Shown piece by piece: positions 63,881 to 64,000 of a DNA stretch of 64,000 nucleotides; within the stretch, counting starts at the first letter, position 1, and the number at the start of each line of letters is the position of its first letter. Location: the NCBI RefSeq assembly GCF_032397745.1, contig NZ_CP135921.1, positions 1,240,001 to 1,304,000 of the forward strand, read 5' to 3'. The notes under the pieces were generated by a model that had not been told where the DNA came from, did not search any database, and saw only the letters and a list, made by a program, of their open reading frames with translations. A program made the position numbers and the translations under genes. The stretch is from Bradyrhizobium prioriisuperbiae (GTDB lineage Bacteria > Pseudomonadota > Alphaproteobacteria > Rhizobiales > Xanthobacteraceae).

Positions 63881-64000
63881 ATGAAGGGTATCATACTCGC
63901 CGGAGGCACGGGAACACGCCTCTATCCGATCACGACGGTTGTATCGAAGCAATTGCTTCCAGTTTTCGATAAACCGATGATCTATTATCCGCTCGCGACA
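63881..64000 (+). CDS. rfbA: Glucose-1-phosphate thymidylyltransferase, 5' part only
   Basis: The first 40 residues are in the window ([12 protein letters not shown], then [17 protein letters not shown]), which is the nucleotidyltransferase signature of RmlA/RfbA. AGGGG at 63871 precedes the ATG. The gene continues beyond the window. It makes dTDP-glucose, the first step towards dTDP-L-rhamnose for lipopolysaccharide O-antigen; rfbB probably follows outside. The gap 63774-63880 is AT-rich and should hold divergent promoters. Confidence 0.95.
   Translation, partial: MKGIILAGGTGTRLYPITTVVSKQLLPVFDKPMIYYPLAT

Overview
The window is GC-rich DNA of an alphaproteobacterium, most likely of the Bradyrhizobium/Rhodopseudomonas/Tardiphaga group (order Hyphomicrobiales). 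The main support is the block murA - DUF2948 - hisD - UPF0262 - low-molecular-weight phosphatase - maf - yacG - tRNA-Phe, a gene order typical of that order. The flagellar gene style, the Bug-type and TRAP-type transporters and the two sigma factors fit as well. The assignment is inferred from gene content, not from a database search.

1-14.0 kb is accessory DNA at a tRNA-Phe gene. It opens with a Wadjet-type plasmid-restriction operon (3' end of jetA, then jetB, jetC, jetD, all overlapping by a few bases). A degraded copy of the tRNA-Phe 3' end follows at 7161. The stretch from there to the real tRNA-Phe gene (14004-14079) carries an ECF sigma factor with an NTF2-like tail, an SDR oxidoreductase, a DUF3237 protein, a MarR regulator, several broken genes (a sigma-factor scrap, a GFA gene with an internal deletion, a 5'-truncated CGNR regulator), a small membrane protein and an IS110-family element. 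This looks like successive insertions at one tRNA hotspot.

14.2-25.6 kb is largely core: a tripartite-tricarboxylate binding protein, yacG, maf, a phosphatase, UPF0262, hisD, DUF2948 and murA. Then come a small membrane protein, two Rossmann-fold oxidoreductases, an NTF2-like protein, tRNA-Thr and an AraC regulator. Two long inverted repeats sit between the phosphatase and UPF0262 genes.

25.7-38.4 kb is a catabolic locus. Facing left are a polar amino acid ABC transporter and a TRAP transporter. Facing right is an operon for a 2-hydroxyacid dehydrogenase, RidA, an aminotransferase, a ThDP enzyme, a DadA-like FAD oxidoreductase, an Asp/Glu racemase-family protein and a GntR regulator. Together they suggest uptake and oxidation of an unidentified amino or hydroxy acid.

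38.4-48.5 kb holds late flagellar genes, all on the minus strand (flgD, flgE, two small genes, flgK, flgL; flagellin, fliD, fliS), with an ECF sigma factor upstream of flagellin. Facing the other way (49.0-54.5 kb) are a large HAD protein, a glycosyltransferase-like protein and a sugar N-formyltransferase-like protein, which may make or attach a flagellar or surface glycan, plus an exported protein.

54.5-62.3 kb carries a dipeptide-type ABC transporter, a VOC protein and an FAD/NAD(P)-binding monooxygenase-like protein. The window ends in dTDP-L-rhamnose genes (rfbD, rfbC on minus; start of rfbA on plus).
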